A stretch of 64,000 nt of DNA, from the NCBI GenBank assembly GCA_036346395.1, contig CM070594.1:59009519-59073518 (forward strand). Direction: 5' to 3'. Positions within the stretch are counted from its first letter, which is position 1. Each line of letters opens with the position of its first letter. Shown here in pieces: positions 11,233-22,589 of the stretch. The translations under genes and the position numbers were made by a program. The DNA is from Hsuehochloa calcarea (lineage: Eukaryota > Streptophyta > Magnoliopsida > Poales > Poaceae). The notes under the pieces were generated by a model that did not search any database, was not told where the DNA came from, and worked only from the letters and a program-made list of their open reading frames with translations.

Positions 11233-12546
11233 TTAGATAAGCAAATCATGAGCTTCTTTTAGTTCATCACAAGAGTCCTTTAAAGACATGTGTTCTTTCT
11301 TTAAGACTCTAAATTTAGCTTTTTCCTTTCCAAGATATTCATTTAATTCTTCAAGCATATTCATAACCTCATCACAGGAGGGTTCTTCATCATCAAGAGA
11401 TTTTACCTTTTCTCCTTTTGCCATAAGGCAAGTAGGAGTGGAAAATAGCGATAGAGCCTCCTTGATGGTGATACCGACAAGTCCTCTCTTCTTGGAGGAC
11501 CCCTCAACATCGGTGTCGAAGTCGGAATCCGAATACTCCTTGTCGGTGTGCCATTCTCCGATATGGGCTTCATTCTTGCCATCCTTGTGAAGCTTCTTGA
11601 AAAGCTTCTTCTTGCCATTGAATTCTTTTTTCTTTGACGACTTGCCCTTGTCGTCCTTCTTGTTGGGGCAATGAGAGGCAATGTGCCCTTTCTCATCACA
11701 CTCATAGCAACGAATATTGCTATATCGCTTCTTCTCATTTGATGATTGCCCATTTGCAATCTTATCAAAGTTGAAGCTTCGATGAGGACGTCTCCTCATG
11801 AACTTCTTCATTCTCCTCACAAGGAGAGCAAATTCCTCTTCAAAATCTTCATCTCCATCTTCTTCATCACTTGATTCCGCTTTTGCCTTAAAAGCGGTAA
11901 CTTTCTTCCTTGAAGAAGTTGACTCCATGAGCTCTTCTTTGTCTTTCTTGTAAAGCTCATTTGTGGTGAGATTTCCCAAAAGCCTGGTTGGTGTCATTCT
12001 CGGCAACTCGGGAGAGTTGAGAAACAATGTCACCAACATTTCGTACTTGTCGGGAAGAGCCCTAAGCATCTTGCGCACAACATCAATGTCAAGCAAATTA
12101 GTACCAAGACCCTTGAGCTCATTTGCAATGTTGTTAAGTTTAGAATACATCTCGGTGATGTTTTCTTGAGGCAACATTGTAAATGTCTCATATTTGATCC
12201 TAAGACTATGCAATTTGGCTTCTTTAACCGTGGATGTGCCCTTATGGATTTCGGAGAGCGTAGTCCATATCTCATGAGCGGTTTCAAGGTTGCTCACTCG
12301 ATTGAACTCATCCGCGTTTAAAACTCCAAAAAGAGCATTCATCACTTGAGCATTGAGGTGAGAGTTCCGTTCGTCTTGATCCGTGGGGTGTGTGGGATCA
12401 AGTGCCATAACGAAACCTTCACTCACAATTCTCCATATACTTGGGCTCATGGTCTTTAAATAAATTGATATTCTAATTTTTCAATATGCATAATTTGATC
12501 CATCAAATAGAGGAGCCTTGCCTATTGACATACCCTCACTAGCCAT
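11233..12546 (-). pseudogene. Copia gag
   Basis: The family start is the ATG at 12546-12544 (MASEGMSIGKAPLFDGSNYA), followed by an in-frame TGA at 12483-12481 where a Trp codon is expected. The frame then runs open for 405 residues from Met at 12450. It contains the UBN2-type gag region (ALDPTHPTDQDERNSHLN, then ANELKGLG) and a zinc knuckle CYECDEKGHIASHC at about 11700. The stop at 11233 is probably also premature, because homologous-looking sequence (DKSCTSIG) follows in frame. Gag would form the particle that packages element RNA. Confidence 0.9.
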
Positions 12547-12675
12547 CCTTTCTCTCCTAAACATTGAGGTGAGAGTTCCGTTCGTCTTGATCCGTGGGGT
12601 GTGTGAGATCAAGTGCCATAACGAAACATTCACTCACAATTCTCCATATACTTGGGCTCATGGTCTTTAAATAAG
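12351..12675 (-). repeat. 114-bp direct duplication at the gag 5' end
   Basis: 12351-12465 and 12562-12675 are nearly identical (for example TCGTCTTGATCCGTGGGGTG in both). The first copy is codons for MSPSIWRIVSEG to ERNSHLN in gag. The second lies between the primer-binding site and the gag start codon and encodes the same peptide, then a stop. It puts a decoy upstream reading frame in the gag leader. Confidence 0.9.
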
Positions 12676-12686
12676 TCTAAAATTAG

Positions 12687-12710
12687 AGAGACCAAGCTCT
12701 GATTACAACT
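12687..12710 (-). other. Primer-binding site, initiator tRNA-Met type
   Basis: On the minus strand, next to the 5' LTR, the sequence reads TTGTAATCAGAGCTTGG. This is a mutated form of TGGTATCAGAGC, the usual copia site complementary to the 3' end of initiator tRNA-Met. Confidence 0.75.
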
Positions 12711-13960
12711 TGTAGGATCAAGGATAACCGACTAGAGGGGGGGTGAATAGGAGGTTTCTAAAAAATCTAGATCAAATTAAACAATTTAGCAAGATGAACT
12801 AAGCAAAACTATCTATCACAATATATATGCTACAAAATTAATTGCAATAAGTAAAGATAAGAAATAACCGCAATGGGACAAATGGGGTTTTCCCGTGGTA
12901 TCGAAGATTTGTCGATCTTCACTAGTCCACGTTGAGGAAGCTTGACTCGATCAAGCCGGCTCCACAAATTAAGCCTTCCCTCGTAATCATTTGGTTGTTC
13001 TTCCTCCTGTCCGGAGTTGGTGAACACCGGCCAATCACAACCGGCGTCGGGCCTCTTCACAAACTTCTTGAAGAGATCACCGCGTAACCTCCACCAAGCC
13101 GTCTAGGTACCGACAAGCACCAAGAGAATAGACCTTGACCTTCGCTTGACGGCAACCAAGAGCCAAAGGATCAACTAGAATGCAATGCTCTCGGGTTTGC
13201 TCACAACCTCACAAATTTATGCAAAGATAGTAAATGAGGAGTGAGGGGAGTGCTCAAAGCTCAAATGTATTGAATGAATGCTCAGCAACAAAACCTTGAG
13301 CTGGTGGGGGTGCATTTATACCCCCCACAACAAAATATGACCGTTACACGAAGAATCCAGAAAAATTCAGGGAAATCGGAACTTCCGCCATGTAATGTGC
13401 GGAACTTTTGCCCTTGCATCGAGTGTACTGCAATGGTCATTACAGTGGTATTAAATGCTCTGATTATAGACGTTGAATTTATGTGCGGAACTTCTGCCAA
13501 CTAAAGTTCGGTTCGTCCGATAATCGGAAGCTCCGCTCATCTCATGACGGAACTACCTTGTGAAAAATGGCTAAGTCCCCAAAAAGGGTACTCTCTGAAA
13601 AAATATTCCGCAAGAATTTCAGAGCAACCGATAGTCGGAACTTCCGCTCGTATCATGGCGGAACTATCGCACTTGCGAAAAATGACTAAGTCCCCAAAAA
13701 GGATACTCTCTGAAAAATACGTTCCGCGAATTTTTCGAAGATCCTTCAAATGAAGTTCCACGATTATAAACTTTGCCGAACTTCCGAGCACGCATGATCA
13801 AAAGATGATTTTGATTTTAAAACCAGACCAAGAGAGCATGCATGATCCTAAGTTGATCCAAAGGCATAATGAAGTGCTTTCAAGCTATTAGACAAGCTCC
13901 CTCTTAATAGTAATGAATATTTATCCTAAAATTCGGTCTTTCACCATACTCCAAAGACCG
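12711..13960 (-). repeat. Right LTR of copia element, part 1 (5' LTR)
   Basis: Matches 3471 to about 4695 of the left LTR. It stops matching after CTCCAAAGACCG at about 13960, where unrelated LTR-like sequence begins; the match resumes at about 16542. The start TGTAGGATCA differs from the left copy at one base. Confidence 0.9.
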
Positions 13961-16541
13961 GGTCAAGTTTTACAATAAGGGCCGAACAGGCCAAACAATT
14001 ACATCATAAAGTAGCGGAAGCGACAACTAAGTAAAAAGGGGTGAGGCACATCCTCCACAGCAAGGATCGGGAAACTCAGGTACATCCGATATTACCCAAA
14101 ACTCGATAATATAGGGCGCACCTAGGTACCAATGAGTCGGCTAGCTGAGGCGAGACTAGAACAACTAAGAACTAAACTACGCTTCAAGAACTCCGGGGTC
14201 TTCAGACATCTGGGTCCTCGTAGTAGTCAATCTCTCCATCATTTCCTGCTTCTGAGGGTTTGGGGGAAAGAGCGAGAATGAACACAACTACCGTGCTCGC
14301 GAGCCAACACGTAATGCAATAGTATACATGCAAGGCTTAACAAGGATGGCTCAGGTTCTTTTATTTGCTAAAGCAACATTTTCAATTATCATAATTACAA
14401 AGTCCTATGACATAGCATTTTTAACAGATTGCATTTTCATTAAAGAGAGTAAGTGCAATATTAAATAACAGCGAAGGTTACCTCCACCTTATGCTTAATT
14501 TTGATAACGGTTACGTCCACCGATTATCAACACCGGATAAGGCTACCCAGAAAATCCAAAACAAAATTTGGATGAGCCCAACACATTTCCATTCCACCCA
14601 CAAAGATTTTTGAAATAGAACTAACTCAAAGTTAAGTTCCCATGTCCGCTTTTGACCAAGGCGCTACTGCTTTAAGCAGCTTTAGACTCGCAGAGGTTGT
14701 ACACTGTACCCACAAGAGATAATCATACTCGTTTCTCCACATGATTCCTTAGTCATGTAGTTGAGCGATCGTCACAGTAACGTTTCAAACTACCTTGCCC
14801 CTTCCGTCATCTCACCCCTATGGCCAATTCCATAAGTTGTGCGGGATGTTTTACCCCAACGACTAGCAAAGCGGCCCCGCCCCGAGAATAGCGTAGCGGG
14901 CAACTTCACCGTGCTCGGTGTCCCATTCAAGCCAAAGATACGCCCCGCCGCTTGCACACTTCTAAACACCGGTTGTGGGATGACATTCAGGGTTCAATAG
15001 TTTTACTAGGCCAAGTTGCACTTTGCAGACTTGCGGTTGTACTTGTTTTACACAGGAGGTCATGACAAGATTAAGTCCTTAATTCATCTGGACGGTTCAT
15101 ACCACATACCAATCATTCTCGTGCTACGTCCGCACCCACCATTCTTTCCATCCGTCCAGATGTGGTACTAGCAAGTTGTTTAGGGTTTTGGGGAGGAAAA
15201 CCAATTAACGCAACACACCACCATCTACATCCAATGACCGCCCAAAACCATTTTTCATGTTTAAAGGATGATGATCGGGACATTTATTGTCCCGGTACTT
15301 AAGCAAGACTAGCATGTCGCTTAAGTACAACCTATACTAGTATTACCATAATTACTAGGGTGACAAGGAATACTGGGTTCAATTATCAAAGGATGGCTTA
15401 ATAAGTAATTAATCAACAAATGGGTATTTAACTACCTTAAGCTTTAACATATCATTGTTTACAAAATTAAAGCATGCAACTTTGCTATTTTAAATAAACA
15501 TAGTTTGCATAAAATGTAGGTTCGGAATGATCAAAGCATTGACTCGCCTTGGTTAAAGGCGGAGGGGTCCTGGAAATCTTGAGCTTGGTCGAAGGGGAGG
15601 TCTCCTGCAGGTCGTCGAATCCTAATCTTGAAGGTACCTAAAAGACACAACGGCAAAGAGAGCAAATAAATACCAACTCAATAAATAATGAACTCCAAAA
15701 TGAACAAGACCAGTACCATTAGAAAGATCTCGATTTTAGAAAATTTTAGAAATTGGTTTCACAATTTTTGGAGTTATACAAAAAGATATGAATTTTGAAG
15801 TTTTTAATCGATTTTCCAACTAAATGTAAAATCCAAAATCGAAAAGCCTGTGGGTCGACACGTGTCGGCGTGCGTGTTTCGGTCCACGGCATCGTGCTCG
15901 TGGACCGAGTCCACGCCACGGGCGCAAGACAAGACAATGCCGGGGCCCACCCACAACAAGACAGGCGGCTGGCCCCACTGTCGCGGGCGCGCTGGTTAAA
16001 GCGGCGACGTTGCTTGGCCGAACGCTGTCAGCCTCGCGTCTCGCGCGCGAGCGAAGGAGAGAAGAGGGAGGAGAGGAGCGCTGGGCGGAGGCGAGCGCGG
16101 CGGCGGGCGCAAGGAAGGGAGCGAGGCGGGGCGCCGAGCCGGAGACGAAGAGGCGCTTGCGATCGAGGCGAGGCCGAGGCGAGGCGAGGGCAACGACGAG
16201 GCGGCGGGGAGGCGCCGGGCCAAGAAGAAGGAGGTCGGGCGACGGGCTCGGGCGCGGAGCGCTCAAGCAACGCCGACGAGGAGGTGAAGGGGCGGAGGGA
16301 GGAAGGGAAGGAGGAGGGGGCGCCTCTCGGCTTTTATAGCCGAGGCGAGGCAGCGGAGGGAGAGGGAGGAAGGAAAGCCAAGCGCGCGCGGGAGGAGGGA
16401 GAAGAGGGGGTCCGGCGGCGTGGGCGCGGACGGACGGACGGACGGCCGAGGCGAGGCGGCAGCTGGCGTCAGGCGGCGCTGGGCGACCCGAGGCGCGCGG
16501 CGCGGAGGAGGCGGAACCCGGCGCCAAGCGTCCTTAAACCT
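13961..16541 (-). mobile_element. Nested, end-eroded GC-rich LTR
   Basis: About 2.6 kb interrupts the right copia LTR. The body has the look of large grass gypsy LTRs: an AT-rich part with CTCAGG- and GAGCGAGAA-type motifs, and a very GC-rich leader on the left side of a minus-strand TATA box at 16332-16338. No TG/CA ends and no target duplication are visible, and about 17 bp of the host LTR are missing at the junction, so both ends have been trimmed or the insertion was accompanied by deletion. The long open frames in the GC-rich leader (15795-16565) are compositional artefacts. Confidence 0.6.
16326..16344 (-). promoter_or_regulatory. TATA box inside a small inverted repeat
   Basis: The sequence CTCGGCTTTTATAGCCGAG reads on the minus strand as CTCGGCTATAAAAGCCGAG, so TATAAAA sits in the loop of a perfect 7-bp inverted repeat. 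It is followed (leftward) by the GC-rich leader, as expected of an LTR core promoter. Confidence 0.55.
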
Positions 16542-16726
16542 AGTCTATTTGTACCTTGCCCTTGAGACAAACTCCATCTTCTTGACATTCTTTGACATGC
16601 AGCTCCTTGATTTGACTTTGTCATTTAGGACTATGCCTTGTAATCACTTCAATAAACATATTAGTCCTATATTCGCATAATATCATTAATTATCAAAACA
16701 CATTTTTAGGGGCCTAGATGCTTTCA
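16542..16726 (-). repeat. Right LTR of copia element, part 2
   Basis: Resumes the match to the left LTR from CCTAGTCTATTTGTACCTTG to the terminal CTTTCA at 16726. It is followed directly by the target duplication GCGGT. Confidence 0.9.
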
Positions 16727-17765
16727 GCGGTGATTGTGGCGAGCGACGGAGGTGGCGACGGCGGTGCGCGACGAAGGAGGGGGAGGAGAATGAGGTGGTG
16801 GTAGCGTTCGACGGGGGTGGCAGAGGTGGCGGCGCTCGTCGGAGGCCTTTATCTAGATGGGTTACTCGGGCCTATCCTAGCATGTCGGTCTAATCGTGCC
16901 TAGGCCGGCACAACATAGCCCGTGAACTCGACGTGATATGCTTGGGTCAACGGTTGAACCCCTGGGCGGCACGATACAACCCATTTAGCTACTCAGCCAC
17001 CGAGCCGTGGCTAAACGGATAGTGCCTAAGCAGATTAGTGTCGGACCGAGCCACCCATTTGGCCGGCTCTAAGCCCGGCTCCCTAGTCAGCATTTTAACG
17101 TGTAGTCAACGGCACCAGTGCTCCGGCTAACCAACTCATCCGGTGGAAAATGGCATGGAGAAGCAAGTTCGGCCAATCCAATGGCATACAGGAAATTTCG
17201 CGTTTAAGGATGGCACAAAGCAAAATTGGACAACTCTCAATGGCATAAATAAAAATTTCTCCTTAAAGAAAGCTCAACCCAAGACCGCTCGACCCTTCAT
17301 GAGCCTAGTCACCCTGGCCTCACTTACACACTAACAAGCTTAGGCTCAAGTATAGATGTACCCATGTAGAGGCTGAGCCCAACAATTCTCTAGCCTATTT
17401 TGACCCATCACTTCTAAACATTGACAACATGGACACATGAACTAAGCAGGCAGAGACTGCTAAAAATATGGAGTCTTTTCCTCTAGAAAGTCTTGTATTT
17501 TTGGTGCTTTATTTCTTCTAGTTTTTATAATATCTTATATACAAAAAAAAATGTGGATCACAGGACCCACTGAACTGAGCAAATGAAATCCATTTGGCAC
17601 CCAAATTATGCGTACATCCTAATATTGCCTTTGCCTGATTGCCTCTCATCTATCCCGTCATATCGAGATGTCCACATGCCATCTCCCGACTGGTTGTGCC
17701 CCCCTCTTGGCTTCCACTTTACATGTCAGCAAAGCATACACAGGTGGCATGCTAAGACAGAAACG
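16727..17765. other. Intergenic repeat-like DNA, no gene
   Basis: 16732-16850 continues the GC-rich flank seen left of the copia element. 16855-17090 is rich in GCCCGG/CCGAGCC-type phrases like those at 3180-3330. 17146-17275 is the inverted partner of 436-561. 17300-17765 is the distal upstream region of Lhcb1 and shows no reading frame I can support. Confidence 0.5.
17146..17275 (-). repeat. Inverted-repeat arm, partner at 436-561
   Basis: Reverse complement of the left arm with scattered mismatches. Key shared phrase: GGAAAATGGCATGGAGAAGC, then AAGTTCGG. No target duplication was found outside the arms. Confidence 0.6.
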
Positions 17766-17937
17766 AGTTATCCAATCAGAGGATCGCAAGAGATAGGCCC
17801 ATCTGGTAGCGGGTAAGGCCCTCGCCATTTTCCCGCCACTATTTAAACTCCACTCGAGCTCCCCACTTCCAACCACAGCCTACATACCTCAACACGAGCT
17901 CGAGACAAGAGTAACCAAATCTCCCCAGTTCTCTTCG
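17766..17937 (+). promoter_or_regulatory. Lhcb1: Lhcb1 core promoter and 5' leader
   Basis: Upstream of the start codon are a CCAAT box (17772-17776) overlapping TTATCC, which is GGATAA on the other strand (an I-box type GATA site), a second GATA motif at 17792-17795, and a TATA-like CTATTTAAAC at 17839-17848. The order CCAAT, GATA, TATA over about 75 bp is the arrangement known from light-regulated Lhcb promoters. The leader from about 17870 to 17937 is pyrimidine/AC-rich and has no upstream ATG. Light regulation is inferred from this layout. Confidence 0.7.
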
Positions 17938-18735
17938 ATGGCAGCGTCCACCCTGGCAGTCTCCTACCCGGCTCTCGCTGGGAAGCCGGCCAAGATGGCC
18001 TCCTCCAATGTGTTCGGCGAGGGCCGCATCACGATGCGCAAGATGGCCGCCAAGTCCAAGCCCGCCGCCTCCGGCAGCTCGTGGTACGGCCCCGACCGTG
18101 TCCTGTACCTCGGCCCTCTGTCCGGCGAGCCGCCGTCCTACCTCACCGGCGAGTTCCCCGGGGACTACGGCTGGGACACTGCGGGGCTCTCGGCCGATCC
18201 CGAGACGTTCGCCAAGAACAGGGAGCTGGAGATGATCCACTGCCGGTGGGCCATGCTCGGCGCGCTCGGGTGCGTGTTCCCAGAGCTCCTCGCCCGCAAC
18301 GGAGTCAAGTTCGGCGAGGCCATCTGGTTCAAGGCAGGGTCCCAGATCTTCAGCGAGGGCGGGTTGGACTATCTCGGCAACCCCAGCCTCGTCCACGCGC
18401 AGAGCATCCTCGCCATCTGGGCCTGCCAGGTCTTGCTCATGGGCGCCGTCGAGGGGTACCGTATTGCCGGCGGCCCACTCGGCGAGGTCGTCGACCCGCT
18501 TTACCCCGGCGGCAGCTTCGACCCCCTCGGCCTGGCCGACGACCCCGAGACGTTCGCGGAGCTCAAGGTGAAGGAGATCAAGAACGGCCGGCTCGCCATG
18601 TTCTCCATGTTCGGCTTCTTCGTCCAGGCCATCGTCACCGGCAAGGGGCCCCTCGAGAACCTGGCTGACCACCTCACCGACCCCGTCAACAACAACGCCT
18701 GGGTGTACGCCACCAACTTCGTCCCCGGCAAGTGA
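17938..18735 (+). CDS. Lhcb1: Chlorophyll a/b-binding protein of LHCII type 1
   Basis: 265 residues without introns, the normal Lhcb1 length. Residues 1-33 form a Ser/Ala-rich chloroplast transit peptide; the mature protein should start near Arg34. The trimerisation motif WYGPDR is at 49-54. The first membrane helix carries the chlorophyll-ligand motif ELEMIHCRWAML, and the third carries EIKNGRLAMFSMFGF; the C-terminus is YATNFVPGK. LHCII trimers in the thylakoid collect light for photosystem II and move to photosystem I when phosphorylated. Oddity: residue 36 is Met (ATG at 18043-18045) in RKMAAK, where Lhcb1 usually has RKT, the phosphorylated threonine; one C-to-T change from ACG explains it. 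The ORF is otherwise intact, GC-rich at third positions, and has a plausible promoter, so it is probably functional. Confidence 0.97.
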   Translation: MAASTLAVSYPALAGKPAKMASSNVFGEGRITMRKMAAKSKPAASGSSWYGPDRVLYLGPLSGEPPSYLTGEFPGDYGWDTAGLSADPETFAKNRELEMIHCRWAMLGALGCVFPELLARNGVKFGEAIWFKAGSQIFSEGGLDYLGNPSLVHAQSILAIWACQVLLMGAVEGYRIAGGPLGEVVDPLYPGGSFDPLGLADDPETFAELKVKEIKNGRLAMFSMFGFFVQAIVTGKGPLENLADHLTDPVNNNAWVYATNFVPGK

Positions 18736-18950
18736 TCCATCGGTTGCGGACTGTGAGGCGAAGCCCGTCGACGCTGTGCAACTTGGAATTAATGCAGCGC
18801 TTTCAGTTGATTGCCAAAGGGCAATGGAAGTACGGAACAGATAGGGCTATGGTGAAAAAAGTGTCACGCCGTGTTTGTATTTGTTCATTCAGATTGTGTC
18901 ATGTAATGTTATTAGATTGGCTGATGAAACAAGATTGATGGGTAAACTTG
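18736..18950 (+). other. Lhcb1: Probable Lhcb1 3' untranslated region
   Basis: After the TGA stop comes AT-richer sequence with AATTAA (about 18787) and GTAATGTTATTAG (about 18903), either of which could serve as a plant polyadenylation signal. The exact end cannot be read from sequence. Confidence 0.4.
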
Positions 18951-20012
18951 CATGGGATCGGTCTAAGATATTTCCTATGGGGCGAATCATTCCGGTGCCT
19001 GATGTTATGGAAGACGATTATTATTATATTATTACTCTTTTTAGAGCGGAAGGAATCGACGAGACCTAAAAGCCCCCATGTCGCCGTTTTTTTTTTTTAA
19101 AAAACCCATGTTTTTGGAAATCACATCGAGGCCCCGGCCGAACCAACGGGAGGTTTTGTGTTTGAATTCTTTTACATAAACATTGTCGTTATTCTTGGAA
19201 TTCCGCTAAGGTCCTTAATGCTTTTGGTCGTTAGAGGCAGATTTGTCCGTCCGCACACGTGCTCCAAGTGTCGTGCCCTAGCTACTCTCCCGATCCCCTC
19301 GCTTCGTAAAAGACACTACCACCGCCGCCTCCTCTCACCGTTGCCCTCCTCCTCCTTTCCTCCCTACCTCCCGGACTCCTTCACCTCCACCGTCACCACC
19401 ATCCGCCATTCCTCGTGCGTCGTTGGCACCTACCCACATCGTCGGCCTCCCATCAGTTGGATATGGCGGTGATTGTAGGTGACCGGGGAGGCCGAGCGGT
19501 GGCGGTAGAGAACGGGGAAGCCACTTTGGCGAGCACAACATTGGAGAACAAGGAAACGGTAGGCGATTGAGGAGGCCAAGCGATGGTGGTGGATAATGGG
19601 GGGGCAGCAAAGTCAGATAGAGAGGACGGTGTCAGCGCCACCAAGCTCCTTTGCGTGCGTGGCACCAAAAACAGCTAGCCGATGCAGCCAGGGCGACACA
19701 CGGTAGCTGACGCGAGATTGGCCCTTCTCCCGATACCTGCCGCCTGCCACATCGTCAACTCACTATTCCTCTCCTGGCATCGTGTTCCCCTGCCCAAGCC
19801 ACCCTAGATCCTATGTAGATGCCTAGGTGGTGTAAGGAATGGATGCATCATGGATGGCCATTGGTTGCTTACATCAAAATTCTTGCAGGTCGACATTCCC
19901 GCCGGTCGTGGGCCTGGAGAGGTGTGTTCCTCTGCACAACACAACAACTTCGGTGTGGCTATGTCCTCCATCACCGTCAATTTCTCTTGCTTGAGTTCGC
20001 TTTCACAAGGTA
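18951..20012. other. Intergenic, no gene recognised
   Basis: Contains a poly-T/poly-A stretch at 19089-19103 and a low-complexity C/T-rich then G/A-rich region at 19300-19640 that yields short open frames in several directions with no protein motif. Nothing here is supportable as a gene. Confidence 0.45.
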
Positions 20013-20017
20013 ACACT

Positions 20018-22128
20018 TGTAACACCCCAACCCAACATGAGCTTGGAATGCTACTAAAAAACAGAGTAACAAATATAAAACCAAGGCATTTTACCAAATA
20101 TTGGCAGAACCTCCTTTATAAAGTTAACCATACCGGAGGTTCGCACAGTTATTAATAACAATAATTAATAATCCAGACTTCCAATTTAAAACATAATCAT
20201 AAAAACATCCATAATATGCTACTCAACTAAGGCATATTCAAAAGGCATCCATAATAAGCTAATCAACTCTATTACAAATTATCCAAAGCGTAAGGCGTAA
20301 TCATAAATAATCCCTCAAGCAGTTTACTCAAGTTCTAAAACATCATCCAATTTTATTCATCTGAGATTGGTTCATGCCATTGTGCAACTAACTTAAATCT
20401 ACTCCCTCCTATGCATGCCATTCACGTACGGGGTACCTAAAAAAACACAACAACAGCAAGAGTGAGTCCAAAACTCAGCAAAGTACAAATAATGCTACAA
20501 TAGCATAAACAACTGTAAGCATCATCATCCATTCACAAATATCTATAATAAACATTCTATATTTTCATGCTATGCGGGATGCACAAATACACTTTTCCTT
20601 TCTCTTTTGCATATACCGGTATTGCAGAGTATGCATCCGTCGATGCATACCTATGCCTGTGCCTACTAGCACAGGGACCATAGCCCATACTCCACAAGTA
20701 TGGGGACCAAAAGCCCGTCATATTCATGGCGGGGGACCTCAATCAATGCATGGCCACCACGTGACCAAGCCTCCAATATGATAGCATGATGCACATGAAC
20801 AAACTTTAAACCATCATAAGCACGTATTCGCAGCAACATCATACATGAATAAAATCTACTAATACTTCTAGCATTCATGATCATTGACATTCATAACACT
20901 CTAGCATCCATGAATAGTGCATATATTCATAATACTAGCAAACATGAACAACCACTCATGAATAATCTACCACTAATTGTACTTACCTCAACTGTGCGAA
21001 GATGGAAGATGCGAAGAGGGCGCTGCCCCTGGAACCAATCCCCCACCTGAATTAATTTAACAAGAACTCTAAGATAGCAATTCTGGACAAAACAAAACTA
21101 GAAGAAAATACGAACTCGCTATAATCTCTAGCGTAATCCCAACTCTAAAATCCTAAATATCGATCTGTCCCCTCGACAGACAGTCATAATCTAAAATTCA
21201 TAACTTTTTTTTACCAGAGATCCAAATAAGGCGTTCTTAGACTTTCTGGAAAGCTTATTAAATTCCCCACCTAAACCTAGTTCATGAGCTTTCTAGATTC
21301 GACAATCTTCTACCCATACCAAACTGATTAACAGAACGGATAATTATCGTCAGGTTTTCTGGATAGCGGCACTAAATCCAACATAACTTTCAGTACACAA
21401 GGACAAATTTTATGTTCTTTAGCTTTCTGGAAAGGTTATAAAAATATATACAACATTAGTTATGGTGAGATCTTCTAAAAAAACAATTATCTAGTTCCTA
21501 TTAAACAATTGTTATGATCTGCCAGAATCCCAACAGAAATCTAGAACAACAACATTGCAAAAATCATAACTCGAGATCCCCAACTCCAAATTAAGTGATC
21601 CAAGACTCTATGGAGAGCTAGAGACGATACCTATAGATCTATACGAGACATCCTGGTTATAATCCACCGTTTACTACCCCAAAACATGCGATCTCTACAG
21701 ACTAGCAAAATCGATCTACTATCGGTATCGCCTAATCACGAAAATTAAACACTAAACTAGCGGGATTAGGAGGGTTACCCTTGAAGACGTGCTAGTCCGT
21801 TGAGCTTCCAAGGGGTGCTGGACCAGTGAGGGGGAGAAGGAGGCGTCGGCCAGGTGGGAAGGGGAGGAAGGGCGGCGGCCAGCAGGGGGAGGGAAGGGGC
21901 GGTTGGGTGGGGGAGTAGGGAAAAAGGGGGCGGCTAGGGTTTGGGGGTGGGAGGCACCCCCCTTGGCCGCCCCCTTTGGGCCATATTGGGCTGTGGCCCA
22001 TGGCCCGTGGCCCATGTTGTCGGGAATTTACGGAAACCCCCTCGATAAACTGAATATTCTACTTTTTCCATTTAATATTTTCTCCCGAGTACTCTTCTAG
22101 TTGCCCGAATAGATTTCGGAGTATTACA
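20018..22128 (-). mobile_element. Solo LTR of a gypsy-like retrotransposon
   Basis: Starts TGTAACACCCC and ends GTATTACA, with the 5-bp target duplication ACACT at 20013-20017 and 22129-22133. There is no internal coding region, so this is a solo LTR left by LTR-LTR recombination. A GC-rich leader-like zone at 21780-22015 with CCCTAGCCGCC on the minus strand suggests transcription ran leftward. 2111 bp is within the range of large grass LTRs. Confidence 0.82.
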
Positions 22129-22589
22129 ACACTTTTGTGTTTTACTTGTTGTTGTTAGTATTTGTAAAGATGATTCACTACTACAAAACAGGCTATAGAA
22201 GGCGTCTGAAACCGTCTGTGATAAAATAATCACAAACGGTTTCTAAATACAATCGTATGTGATACTTCACAGACGTCTGTGATAATCTAAGTAATCACAG
22301 ACGGTAAAATCAAGGAGTAAGAAAAATTCCAAGCCATGGTAAAATATAAACCGTCTGTGATGAGATACTTATCACAGACAGTTCTTCTTAAGAAATGTTT
22401 GTGATGAGATGCTTATCACAGATGGTTCATGATATAAACCGTCTGTGATATGTCATGACAGATGGTTTTTGTATGAAACCGTCTGTGACTCGCAGCGTGG
22501 GAGTTAGAAAATTTTTGAACGCGTGCGCGAGAGGTAAAATATTTTGGCGCTGTCCTTATAAATAATAGCCGAGTCGAGGCGGGATGTGC

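Larger units (their letters stand above)
3471..16726 (-). mobile_element. SIRE/Maximus-like Ty1/copia retrotransposon
   Basis: A complete element by structure. LTRs at both ends begin TG and end CA, and the 5-bp target duplication GCGGT lies at 3466-3470 and 16727-16731. Reading on the minus strand from right to left the order is LTR, primer-binding site, gag, protease, integrase, reverse transcriptase, RNase H, an extra reading frame, polypurine tract, LTR. Integrase before reverse transcriptase defines copia; the extra frame after RNase H fits the SIRE/Maximus lineage. Many stops, frameshifts and a deletion in reverse transcriptase show it is inactive. The right LTR is split by another LTR at 13961-16541. 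Confidence 0.93.

Noticed and set aside
15795..16565. 256-codon plus-strand frame and overlapping 235-codon minus-strand frame
   Set aside because: Both are Arg/Ala/Gly/Pro or Ser/Pro-rich because the LTR leader is almost pure GC; several frames are open at once and no domain is present.
17839..18672. 277-codon minus-strand frame opposite Lhcb1 and a 195-codon frame in another plus frame
   Set aside because: Shadows of the GC-rich codon use of Lhcb1; no protein features and no independent promoter.
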